Assembly (NCBI RefSeq): GCF_000582685.1
Contig: NZ_KK073769.1
Coordinates: forward strand, 1,316,564 to 1,380,563
Direction of reading: 5' to 3'
DNA length: 64,000 nucleotides
DNA from: [Scytonema hofmanni] UTEX 2349
Lineage (GTDB): Bacteria > Cyanobacteriota > Cyanobacteriia > Cyanobacteriales > Nostocaceae
In this document: positions 44,039 to 51,521 of the stretch, piece after piece
How positions within the stretch are numbered: position 1 is the first letter of the stretch
Layout of the letters: the number at the start of each line of letters is the position of its first letter
Program-made: the position numbers and the translations under genes
The notes under the pieces: generated by a model
Told to the model about the DNA's origin: nothing
The model's input: the letters and a program-made list of their open reading frames with translations, nothing else
The model's database searches: none

Positions 44039-45062
44039 TCTCTTAACTGAAGCAAATCGCGTCAACTATCGTTTGCGTTCGACTTTCTTTTATCGCAAAC
44101 TTAAGGAATATAAGACGCTCTCTTTTAATGCGAAAATTAATGCATTATTACCTATTAAGCATTTGTATAGTTGGGAAAACTTGGCAAATTGGGGCATTGG
44201 AGAAGATGCATTTAGCTACATTAATCAACATCCCAGCTTGCAGTTAATTCAGGTATTTTGTCACCCCAGGCTAATTAGAGAACACTCTAAGCTATTAGGT
44301 TATTATCGTAATATAGCGGCACTTTCTCAAAAAGCCGTTAAGTACTTAGTCGGAGTAGATGTAAAGAAGATTGAAACCGATGAAGAAAATAGATATTTTT
44401 TGACAGAAGATAAAGCATTAGCACTTTCTCAACTTTTTAATGAACATATATCGCTGATAATTGATAGTTCAATAGAAAGTCTGACACAGGAAGAATTATA
44501 TGGAATCTTATTAGCCTCAACGGGCGCACAAATTGACGGTTCATGGCGTAATGCTATTGGTGAAGAAGCAGAAAAAGTTGTGCAAAGACTTATTATCAAA
44601 GAGGCAAAGGAACATAATCTTCTTGCTGCTTTTATCCCACGGTTGAATACGGCAATCGAATTATATAATCCTGAGAAACTTGAGGAACAACTAGGAAATA
44701 TTGAATGCTATCGAGGTGTCATGTTGGCTAACCACACCTCAATACTCTTTTCTAGTGAGCCAGATATTTCACTTTTAAATAATCAGGGTACAACAGTTGG
44801 TGTAATTGAGGTGAAAGGAGGCGCCGATCCTGCTGGAGCACTTGAACGTTATGGAGCTGCTAAAAAATCCTTTGAGTCAGCAAAAGTTAGAAACTCAGAG
44901 GTTAGAACGATTCTCGTTGCTAGCTGTATTACAAGTGAAGTGCATACTCGTATTCAAAATGACTCAACTATTTCCGCTTATTTTAATCTCACAGAAATAT
45001 TGAGTGAGAATTCAAGGCAACAATATGACTCTTTTATTCAAGAGGTATTTTCACTTTTATAG
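44019..45062 (+). CDS. Type II restriction endonuclease, PD-(D/E)XK, possibly XcyI family
   Basis: About 347 residues from GTG 44019 (VTTEENNLLTEANRV); a longer form from ATG 43992 would overlap the methylase by 47 bp instead of 20. The nuclease core is SSEPDISLLNNQGTTVGVIEVKGG: Asp of EPD and Glu-x-Lys of IEVKG. GADPAGALERYGAAKKSFE follows. The layout resembles XcyI-type enzymes (CCCGGG), but I hold the family name only loosely; the pairing with a TSPPY methylase is solid. The specificity cannot be read from sequence. Confidence 0.75.
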   Translation: MTTEENNLLTEANRVNYRLRSTFFYRKLKEYKTLSFNAKINALLPIKHLYSWENLANWGIGEDAFSYINQHPSLQLIQVFCHPRLIREHSKLLGYYRNIAALSQKAVKYLVGVDVKKIETDEENRYFLTEDKALALSQLFNEHISLIIDSSIESLTQEELYGILLASTGAQIDGSWRNAIGEEAEKVVQRLIIKEAKEHNLLAAFIPRLNTAIELYNPEKLEEQLGNIECYRGVMLANHTSILFSSEPDISLLNNQGTTVGVIEVKGGADPAGALERYGAAKKSFESAKVRNSEVRTILVASCITSEVHTRIQNDSTISAYFNLTEILSENSRQQYDSFIQEVFSLL

Positions 45063-45225
45063 GCATAACTTTCTCTAGATGACTGAACGCTATATATTAA
45101 AATCACAACTTCAGCTAACTATTCCAAAATTAGTAAGTGCTATTCGCTAGTAGGGTGCGTTGCGCTAAAATTCAACAACATTTACTATATAATTCAATTA
45201 TCAACCTATTTATTAAGTCGATTTT

Positions 45226-45444
45226 ATGTCTCTCACCGAACTTTTGCCCCATTTAAAAGAATTATCTCACACCGATAAACTCTTATTACTGCATTTCCTG
45301 GTAACTGAAATGGTGAACGAATCTGGTTTAGTTCCATTAGATGCTCAAGGTAAAACCGCAAACCTTGGTCTACATGATTCTTTTGAAGCTGCTGCTGTTT
45401 TAGCAAAAGCTTTAGCAGAAACAAAAGCAGTAACAAATGGTTGA
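45226..45444 (+). CDS. Small protein upstream of the retropepsin-like gene
   Basis: 72 residues: MSLTELLPHLKELSHTDKLLLLHFLVTEMVNESG followed by a short Ala-rich helix (FEAAAVLAKALAETKA). No known domain. Its stop overlaps the next start by 8 bp, so both are made together. Similar small helical proteins often precede clan-AA proteases in cyanobacteria, in an arrangement resembling an addiction or inhibitor-protease pair; the role is unproven. Confidence 0.6.
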   Translation: MSLTELLPHLKELSHTDKLLLLHFLVTEMVNESGLVPLDAQGKTANLGLHDSFEAAAVLAKALAETKAVTNG

Positions 45445-45862
45445 TAAAGTCAGATTTGGGTTCACTGAGGTTAACTCAGAGTTAGGTGCATTAAGTACAT
45501 TTCCTTATCTTCCTTTGACCCTAACCTATCAGAATCATTCTTTGAATGTATCGGGTTTACTCGATACAGGTTCAAGTGTTAATGTCTTACCTTACGAAAT
45601 CGGATTGAGGTTGGGGGCTGTTTGGGAACGTCAAACACTTTCCGTTCCGTTGGGAGGTAATTTGTCTAGATTTGAAGCAAGAGCATTGGTTGCGATCGCA
45701 ACAGTCGAACAATTTCCAACTGTGGAATTAGCTTTTGCTTGGACAAGAGACAGAAATGCTCCCTTAGTTTTAGGGCAGATGAATTTTTTCTTGGAATTCA
45801 ATGTATGTTTTTATCGTGCTGATTTAGCATTTGAGGTTAGCCCTAAAAAAATGCAGTTGTAA
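45437..45862 (+). CDS. Retropepsin-like (clan AA) aspartic protease
   Basis: 141 residues. The catalytic triad motif is LLDTGSSVNVLP (Asp-Thr-Gly) near residue 42, followed by strands VPLGGNLSRFEARALVAIATV and a final VLGQMNFFLEFNVCF, which corresponds to the hydrophobic-hydrophobic-Gly motif of the second half. A single DTG per chain means it must dimerise to be active, as retroviral proteases do. No signal peptide. It overlaps the small upstream gene by 8 bp. Its stop codon lies inside the first copy of a 40-bp direct repeat. Confidence 0.82.
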   Translation: MVDKVRFGFTEVNSELGALSTFPYLPLTLTYQNHSLNVSGLLDTGSSVNVLPYEIGLRLGAVWERQTLSVPLGGNLSRFEARALVAIATVEQFPTVELAFAWTRDRNAPLVLGQMNFFLEFNVCFYRADLAFEVSPKKMQL

Positions 45863-45897
45863 TCTTAATTGTTGATATTCTCATGATGCGATCGCAC
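45858..45897. repeat. 40-bp direct repeat, copy 1
   Basis: Identical over 40 bp to 48122-48161 (begins TGTAATCTTAATTGTTGATA, ends GCGATCGCAC). The two copies bracket the Rpn nuclease gene and the PrlF-YhaV module. Confidence 0.9.
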
Positions 45898-46022
45898 TAC
45901 CTCTAAACTGTTATATTTTATTACTCAAATTCTGATATTAAGGTAAGGGATAAAATTAGGCGATGCCTACGGCGGTAAACTACGCACTAATGATAGCATA
46001 ATAAAAATTGCTATTAAAAATT

Positions 46023-46874
46023 ATGACTATCGACCATGACCGCTTATTTAAAGAATTAATCTCTACATTTTTTACGGAATTCATCGACCTATTTCTTCCT
46101 GCTATTGCTTGCGATATAGATAAAAACTCCATTCAATTTTTACCAGAGGAAGTACTTGTCGATGTGACTGCCGGAGATAAAAAAATCATAGATTTACTTG
46201 CAAAAGTAAAATACCAAGAAAAAGATACTTTCTTCTTAATTCATGTTGAAGCTCAATCTTACACACAGCAAGATTTTGCCAAACGAATGTTTAAATACTT
46301 TGCCAGACTTTACGAAAAATACGATTTACCAATTTATCCCGTCGTAATTTTCTCTTTTGATGAACCACTCAGACCAGAACCAAAAATACATAGCATTACG
46401 TTTCATAATTTAGATGTACTCAAGTTTGAATTTGCAGCAATTCAATTAAATAGAATTAGTTGGCGAGATTATTTAAATCAACAAAACCCAATTGCCGCAG
46501 CATTAATGGCAAAAATGAATATTTCACCAGAAGAACGTCCGCAGGTGAAAGCAGAATGTTTGCGGCTATTAACTACTCTAAAATTAGACCCCGCACGAAT
46601 GCAACTGATTTCTGGCTTTGTTGATACTTATTTAAATTTAAATGAAGCGGAAGAACAAACTTTTAAAGCAGTAATCAGTACAATGGGATTAGAAGAAAGG
46701 GAGGAATATATGGAAATCATCACAAGCTGGGAAAGAAAAGCATTAGAAAAAGTAGCACTTAATTCCCTACGTGAGGGTTTACCAGTGGAGACAGTAGCAC
46801 GAATTACAGGGTTAACAGTAGAGCAAGTACAACAATTACAGCTAAAACTACCAGATTTCTCTAAAGAAGAGTAA
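46023..46874 (+). CDS. Rpn-family nuclease-like protein (DUF4351 type)
   Basis: 283 residues from ATG 46023 (MTIDHDRLFKELISTFFTEFIDLFLP). The N-terminal domain is a PD-(D/E)XK-type Rpn/transposase_31-like nuclease: KIIDLLAKV (Asp) then FFLIHVEAQSYTQQDFAKRMFKYFARLYEKY (Glu-x-Gln). The C-terminal third is helical and ends with a helix-turn-helix-like LPVETVARITGLTVEQVQQL. Such proteins are very common in cyanobacterial accessory regions and are linked to recombination or defence. It lies between the two 40-bp repeats. Confidence 0.85.
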   Translation: MTIDHDRLFKELISTFFTEFIDLFLPAIACDIDKNSIQFLPEEVLVDVTAGDKKIIDLLAKVKYQEKDTFFLIHVEAQSYTQQDFAKRMFKYFARLYEKYDLPIYPVVIFSFDEPLRPEPKIHSITFHNLDVLKFEFAAIQLNRISWRDYLNQQNPIAAALMAKMNISPEERPQVKAECLRLLTTLKLDPARMQLISGFVDTYLNLNEAEEQTFKAVISTMGLEEREEYMEIITSWERKALEKVALNSLREGLPVETVARITGLTVEQVQQLQLKLPDFSKEE

Positions 46875-46937
46875 AAATAACAAAGTTAGGCGATGCCTGA
46901 GTTGGGCTGCGCTAACGCACTTGATTTTCTGCAAATA

Positions 46938-47125
46938 TTATAGAGGCGATCGCATTTTTTTAGAGAAGATTTTTGGTGCGATCGCCAGCATAATATAAAA
47001 GTAATCGCATTTTGGAGAACATGTATTTTTGGTGCGATCAAAGTACTGAGAAGATACCGTTCGCGAAGCGACTCCTCTGGAGTATCGCATGTTTGAGAGA
47101 ATATTTGGTGGTGCGATCGCCAAGA
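46938..47125. repeat. Three diverged repeats rich in HIP1 sites
   Basis: Three units share the pattern TCGCAT(T), a GAGA(A) stretch, TATTTTTGG/ATATTTGG and GGTGCGATC(GCC): near 46948-46986, 47006-47040 and 47086-47123. The middle carries GTTCGCGAAGCGA, a separate small palindrome. The whole 46875-47193 stretch contains no gene. Confidence 0.6.
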
Positions 47126-47193
47126 CCAATAGCTGAAGAACTATAATTTTGCATTACACCGAAAGCAACCTAATTTCTCGGTGCAAAATCACC

Positions 47194-47222
47194 TTGACAT
47201 GACAATGCAATTGCATTACTTT
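47194..47222 (+). promoter_or_regulatory. Promoter and palindromic operator of the prlF-yhaV module
   Basis: TTGACA at 47194-47199 is a perfect -35 hexamer. A weak -10 (TACTTT, 47217-47222) follows after 17 bp. The spacer holds the perfect 14-bp palindrome AATGCAATTGCATT (47204-47217), a likely operator for autoregulation by the AbrB-type antitoxin. Confidence 0.65.
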
Positions 47223-47259
47223 AAAATTATTATGTTTGCACATGGGTTTAGAGGCGATT

Positions 47260-47592
47260 ATGACCCAAACACCAACCCCAATTTCAGAATCGACCCTTAC
47301 CGATCGCTATCAAACAACAATTCCCGATGCTGTTCGCAAGGTTCTGGGATTGAATAAGCGTGATAAAATTCGCTATACAATCGAACCCGATGGTCGGGTA
47401 CTTATTTCGCGTGCGGACACAGCAGAAAACGATCCCGTGCTGGAGAAATTTTTGAATTTCCTGGCTAGAGATATCGAAAATAATCCCCAACATTTACAAG
47501 CGATCGACTCCGATTTAGTCTTTCGTGTTAAGTCCTTGGTTGCAGATGTGGATTTTGACCTTGATGCACCACTTGATGACAGGGATGAATAG
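47260..47592 (+). CDS. prlF: PrlF-type antitoxin (AbrB-like)
   Basis: 110 residues from ATG 47260, preceded by GAGG; an in-frame ATG at 47236 is less likely. The swapped-hairpin AbrB domain is ESTLTDRYQTTIPDAVRKVLGLNKRDKIRYTIEPDGRVLIS. The C-terminal part DPVLEKFLNFLARDIENNPQHLQAIDSDLVFRVKSLV is characteristic of PrlF/SohA, which neutralises YhaV. It is intact, while the toxin gene just downstream is interrupted, so here it may survive as a regulator or as an orphan antitoxin. Confidence 0.88.
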   Translation: MTQTPTPISESTLTDRYQTTIPDAVRKVLGLNKRDKIRYTIEPDGRVLISRADTAENDPVLEKFLNFLARDIENNPQHLQAIDSDLVFRVKSLVADVDFDLDAPLDDRDE

Positions 47593-47619
47593 ATTTGTCG
47601 AGAAATTTATGTCTAATTT

Positions 47620-48117
47620 ATGTCTAAGAATCAACCTTTAGTAATTAATGGATGGAGCATATTTGCCCATCCTTTATTTCTCGCTCAGTTTGAGGAATTA
47701 CAGAAACAGGTTGAAAATTTACATCAAAAATATCCCCAAGAATATAAGAATAAAAATGCCACAAAGCGTCTAGCGGCTATAGTTAAATTAGCATTTTAAA
47801 TAATTCCCCAAGACCCGACAAGGATTGAATATCGTCAAGGAGATACTCTTGGAGATGATTACAAACACTGGTTTAGAGCCAAATTCTTCCAGCAGTATCG
47901 ATTATTTTTTCGATATCATCTAGAGAGGAAAATAATTGTTTTTGCTTGGGTTAATGATGAAAAATCAAAACGAGCTTATGATAGTAAAACAGATGCTTAT
48001 CGGGTATTTCAAGCAATGTTAGATATTGGCAATCCTCCAGATAATTGGCAGGATTTATTAGAAGCTGCAAAAGCAGAAATTGAACGTTTGGAGCAAGCAA
48101 GTAATATAGAAATTTAA
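47620..48117 (+). pseudogene. yhaV: YhaV-type toxin gene with one in-frame TAA
   Basis: 166 codons. From ATG 47620 it reads MSKNQPLVINGWSIFAHPLF...KNATKRLAAIVKLAF, then TAA at 47797-47799 (codon 60), then IIPQDPTRIEYRQGDTLGDDYKHWFRAKFFQQYRLFFRYH...IVFAWVNDEKSKRAYDSKTDAY to TAA 48115. The two parts join in the same frame into a full-length YhaV RNase (RelE-like fold). A single A-to-T change (AAA to TAA) explains it. The N-terminal fragment alone lacks the catalytic region, so no active toxin is expected unless the stop is read through. Confidence 0.87.
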
Positions 48118-48121
48118 CTAG

Positions 48122-48161
48122 TGTAATCTTAATTGTTGATATTCTCATGATGCGATCGCAC
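48122..48161. repeat. 40-bp direct repeat, copy 2, in the end of the bestrophin gene
   Basis: Identical to 45858-45897. Read on the minus strand it encodes the last residues of the bestrophin (RSHHENINN) and its stop. Confidence 0.9.
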
Positions 48162-49040
48162 ATATGGATTAAAATTAATTAAATCATCTATATTCCGTTT
48201 CATTGTGTTACAAATATTGTCTAATTGCAAGTCATTTTCATCATGACCAAAGGGGTTTTCTATCTCTAAACCAATGGCTTCAATGCCAAATAAAGTAAAA
48301 CTAACCAAAGCTGTAATTAAACCCGTCCACCAACCCAGACTTTGCACTAGTTGAAAAGGTAATAAGAAGCAATATATTAATATTAATTGTTTCAGATGGA
48401 TAGCATAAGCTAGAGGTATGGGCGTTTTTAAAATACGTTCGCAAGCTCCTAAATTATCCACGAGATTATTTAATAAGTCTTGTATAGCTATTAGCTGATA
48501 ATTATTTAGGCAATTACGCTTGTGTTGTCTCTCTAAATAATCACCAATCCAGAAAGCAATTTTTAAGGGGGGATTATTCAAAGTTTTTAGTTTTATATAT
48601 CGAGAATGTCCCATGAGTTCTTCTAACTCACTATTAACAGGTTCTCCCCGCAGGTGCAATTTAGTTGCGACAGAAAAACCTACCAATAAATATAATGCGA
48701 TAATTTTATTGTTTTTATCTTCTGGGGTTATTTCATCAATCGATACCAAAATTTGCCGTGCTAAATTTCGTGTATTATTCACCATAGAACCCCAGCATTT
48801 TCTTCCTTCCCAAAATCGATCGTAAGCTGTATTTGTGCGAAAAACAAGTAATAAACCTAAAACAATACTGGGAATAACGCTTTCAAAAATAGGCTGAGAA
48901 ACAGGCAGTTTTAAATGATAAAGTAGAGAAATGAAAACACCGAATAAACCAAAAGCCACAACTTTTTTAGAAATTGCTGAAAAAATCGAGCCTTTAAATT
49001 GAAAAGCTATTTTTAACCAATAAAATTTTTTGTTTATCAT
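48129..49040 (-). CDS. Bestrophin-family channel (UPF0187)
   Basis: 303 residues from ATG 49038-49040, which follows GAGGAATT. Four or so membrane segments: VVAFGLFGVFISLLYHL, SIVLGLLLVFRTNTAYDRFWEGRKCWGSMVNNTRN (a bestrophin hallmark), LILIYCFLLPFQLV and GLITALVSFTLFGIEAIG, followed by LEIENPFGHDENDLQLDNIC. Homologues are anion channels; in algae some move bicarbonate. The last nine codons coincide with a 40-bp repeat that also occurs 2.3 kb away, so the natural C-terminus may have been altered by a recombination event. Confidence 0.88.
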   Translation of the reverse strand: MINKKFYWLKIAFQFKGSIFSAISKKVVAFGLFGVFISLLYHLKLPVSQPIFESVIPSIVLGLLLVFRTNTAYDRFWEGRKCWGSMVNNTRNLARQILVSIDEITPEDKNNKIIALYLLVGFSVATKLHLRGEPVNSELEELMGHSRYIKLKTLNNPPLKIAFWIGDYLERQHKRNCLNNYQLIAIQDLLNNLVDNLGACERILKTPIPLAYAIHLKQLILIYCFLLPFQLVQSLGWWTGLITALVSFTLFGIEAIGLEIENPFGHDENDLQLDNICNTMKRNIDDLINFNPYVRSHHENINN

Positions 49041-49284
49041 GCAATTCCTCGTCAATAAGATTTAAGAAATCGATATGAACATCTGATAACCTAAAAATAA
49101 TAATTCTGCAAGTAGTACAAATAACAACGAGAAATCTACAGTTGGAAATTTTAGATTGTTAAGGGCAGTACATTTACTGATTTTGTGGCAAAACGCTTTC
49201 ACTCGTCAATCGGTGATTTATCGGTTGCTGTCGTCAAATCCGCAGTATACTGAATGCAGCAACACTCCTTTAAGGAATCTGCTA

Positions 49285-49959
49285 ATGACAGCATCGGTAA
49301 AAAGTATACCACCATTAGAAAGTGGCGATCGCCTCTCTCGCAACGAATTTGAACGCCGATATACCGCGATGCCGCATATTAAAAAAGCAGAACTGATAGA
49401 AGGAATAGTGTATATCGCGTCACCTCTACGTTTTAATAGTCATGGAAAACCTCACGCTAATCTTATCGGCTGGTTGTGGACTTATAAAATCGCTACTCCA
49501 GGCGTAGAGTTAGGTGATCATGTCACAGTACGCCTGGATTTAGATAATGAGCCACAGTCCGATGTTGTACTGTTAATTGATCAACGCTTGGGGGGACAAG
49601 CACGTATTAGTGATGATGATTATGTAGAAGGTGCCCCGGAGTTAGTTGTAGAAGTTGCAGCTAGCAGCGCGGCAAATGATTTACATGACAAGAAAATAGT
49701 ATACCGTCGTAACGGTGTTCAAGAATATATCCTTTGGCAGATTTTAGAAAATAAACTTAACTGGTTCAGCTTGTAAAATAGCGAGTATGTCTTACTAGAA
49801 CCGGATGCAAATAATATCATCAAAAGTCGCGTATTTCCCGGTTTGTGGTTGGATTTGCCCGCATTACGTGCCGCAGAGATGACAAAAGTTTTAGCAGTGG
49901 TGCAACAAGGGTTAAATAGTGAAGAACACATAGATTTTGTCCAGCGTTTGGCACGGTAG
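49285..49959 (+). pseudogene. Uma2-family (DUF820) nuclease gene with one in-frame TAA
   Basis: From ATG 49285 (after AAGGAA) the frame reads MTASVKSIPPLESGDRLSRNEFERRY...KKAELIEGIVYIAS...PQSDVVLLID...APELVVEVAASSAANDLHDKKIVYRRNGVQEYILWQ, the PD-(D/E)XK core of Uma2 proteins. A TAA at 49774-49776 (codon 164) cuts it after NWFSL, and the same frame continues NSEYVLLEPDANNIIKSRVFPGLWLD...FVQRLAR to TAG 49957. The usual residue here is probably Gln (CAA). The truncated product keeps all catalytic residues, so it could still be partly active. Confidence 0.82.
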
Positions 49960-50054
49960 GATTAAATTAATTGTTAGAAAAAATTGGTGAGCCGTTGTAC
50001 CCTAGAAAAAACTAACATTAGATGAACAAGTATTAAATATTCGTTGACAGACTC

Positions 50055-51314
50055 ATGGGTTATTATATTGCTCCTCGCTTTCTAGATAAACTTGCCGTCC
50101 ACATCACTAAAAACTTTTTGAATATTCCCGGTGTGCGAGTACCTGTAATTTTGGGAATTCATGGACGCAAAGGTGAGGGAAAGACTTTTCAATGTGAGTT
50201 AGTCTTCGAGAAAATGGGTATTGAGGTAACTCTGATTTCTGGTGGTGAACTGGAAAGTCCAGATGCGGGAGATCCTGCGCGTCTGATTCGTCTGCGCTAT
50301 CGAGAAACAGCAGAATTAATCAAGGTGCGCGGCAAAATGTGCGTGCTGATGATTAACGATTTAGATGCCGGTGCGGGACGCTTTGATGAAGGTACGCAAT
50401 ACACTGTAAATACGCAGTTGGTAAATGCCACACTGATGAATATTGCTGATAATCCTACTGATGTGCAGTTACCTGGAAGCTATGACTCAAACCCTTTACG
50501 TCGGGTGCCGATTATTGTTACAGGTAATGATTTTTCCACTCTCTACGCACCGTTAATTCGTGATGGTCGGATGGATAAATTTTACTGGGAACCAGACCGC
50601 GATGACAAGGTGGGAATTGTTGGTGGAATTTTTGAAGCGGATGGACTTTCACAACGGGAAATTGAACAATTTGTAGATAATTTTCCCCATCAGTCAATTG
50701 ACTTTTTTAGTGCTTTGCGATCGCGCATTTATGACGAACAAATCCGCAACTTTATCCATCAAGTCGGTTTTGAGCAGATATCTCGACGTATAGTTAACAG
50801 TGCCGAGAAACCACCAGAATTTAAGAACCCTGATTTTAGCTTGTCTCACTTAATTGAGATGGGCAATTTTATGGTAGGTGAACAAAAACGGGTGGAAAAT
50901 TCTCAGTTGGTTGATGAGTACAATCGCTTAAATCGAGGCAGAAATTCTCGATCTGCACCTACAAGCGTTGTCACACCGGTTAGTCAGTCGTCAAAAAGTA
51001 GTTCAAACGAACCTGCAAAAACGAATGGTTCAAATACACATTTGACCTTAGAAACACAAGAGCAAGTACGTCAGATTTTATCTCAAGGTTATAAAATTGG
51101 TATTGAACACGTAGATGAAAGACGCTTTCGCACAGGTTCTTGGCAAAGTTTTGCGGTTCCACAAATTGATGCCGAATCTGATGCTATATCAACTTTGGAA
51201 TTTTTTCTCGCCGAACATAGTAACGAATATGTGCGCTTGGTAGGAATCGAACCCAAGGCAAAACGTCGGGTTGTGGAAACGATTATCCAACGTCCGAATG
51301 GCAAAACTAGCTAA
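50055..51314 (+). CDS. rca: Rubisco activase with C-terminal SSUL domain
   Basis: 419 residues. AAA+ domain at 1-290: Walker A GRKGEGKT (about 37-44), Walker B VLMINDLDAG, then IIVTGNDFSTLYAPLIRDGRMDKFYW with sensor and arginine residues. A Ser/Thr/Asn-rich linker (about 300-330) leads to a Rubisco small-subunit-like domain (about 332-419): QEQVRQILSQGYKIGIEHVDERRFRTGSWQSF and ISTLEFFLAEHSNEYVRLVGIEPKAKRRVVETII. The SSUL domain recruits the activase to Rubisco in carboxysomes. Rubisco genes are not adjacent. Confidence 0.97.
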   Translation: MGYYIAPRFLDKLAVHITKNFLNIPGVRVPVILGIHGRKGEGKTFQCELVFEKMGIEVTLISGGELESPDAGDPARLIRLRYRETAELIKVRGKMCVLMINDLDAGAGRFDEGTQYTVNTQLVNATLMNIADNPTDVQLPGSYDSNPLRRVPIIVTGNDFSTLYAPLIRDGRMDKFYWEPDRDDKVGIVGGIFEADGLSQREIEQFVDNFPHQSIDFFSALRSRIYDEQIRNFIHQVGFEQISRRIVNSAEKPPEFKNPDFSLSHLIEMGNFMVGEQKRVENSQLVDEYNRLNRGRNSRSAPTSVVTPVSQSSKSSSNEPAKTNGSNTHLTLETQEQVRQILSQGYKIGIEHVDERRFRTGSWQSFAVPQIDAESDAISTLEFFLAEHSNEYVRLVGIEPKAKRRVVETIIQRPNGKTS

Positions 51315-51341
51315 TTAAATTTGTTGCATTCATTAACCGTC

Positions 51342-51473
51342 GTAGAGACGTTCCGCCGGAACGTCTTTACATTGATTTTCACGCCTATGTCCAATATGTA
51401 TAATTCGCCATAGATTATATCATGAATTCAGTAAAGACGTTCCAGTAAAGACGTTCCGCCGGAACGTCTCTAC
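51342..51473. repeat. Two and a half GTTCC-type palindromes after rca
   Basis: GTAGAGACGTTCC/GGAACGTCTTTAC lies at 51342-51370. A half copy GTAAAGACGTTCCA at 51431-51444 abuts a full copy at 51445-51473. The partial tandem suggests that these elements can insert into one another. Confidence 0.85.
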
Positions 51474-51521
51474 GATGGTTGCGACGTTTTTATTACTGTT
51501 AATTAAAGGGACAGGATATTA

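Noticed and set aside
46938..47129. Minus-strand frame in the HIP1 repeats with LAIAP repeated
   Set aside because: The amino-acid repeat only mirrors the DNA repeat; no start context.
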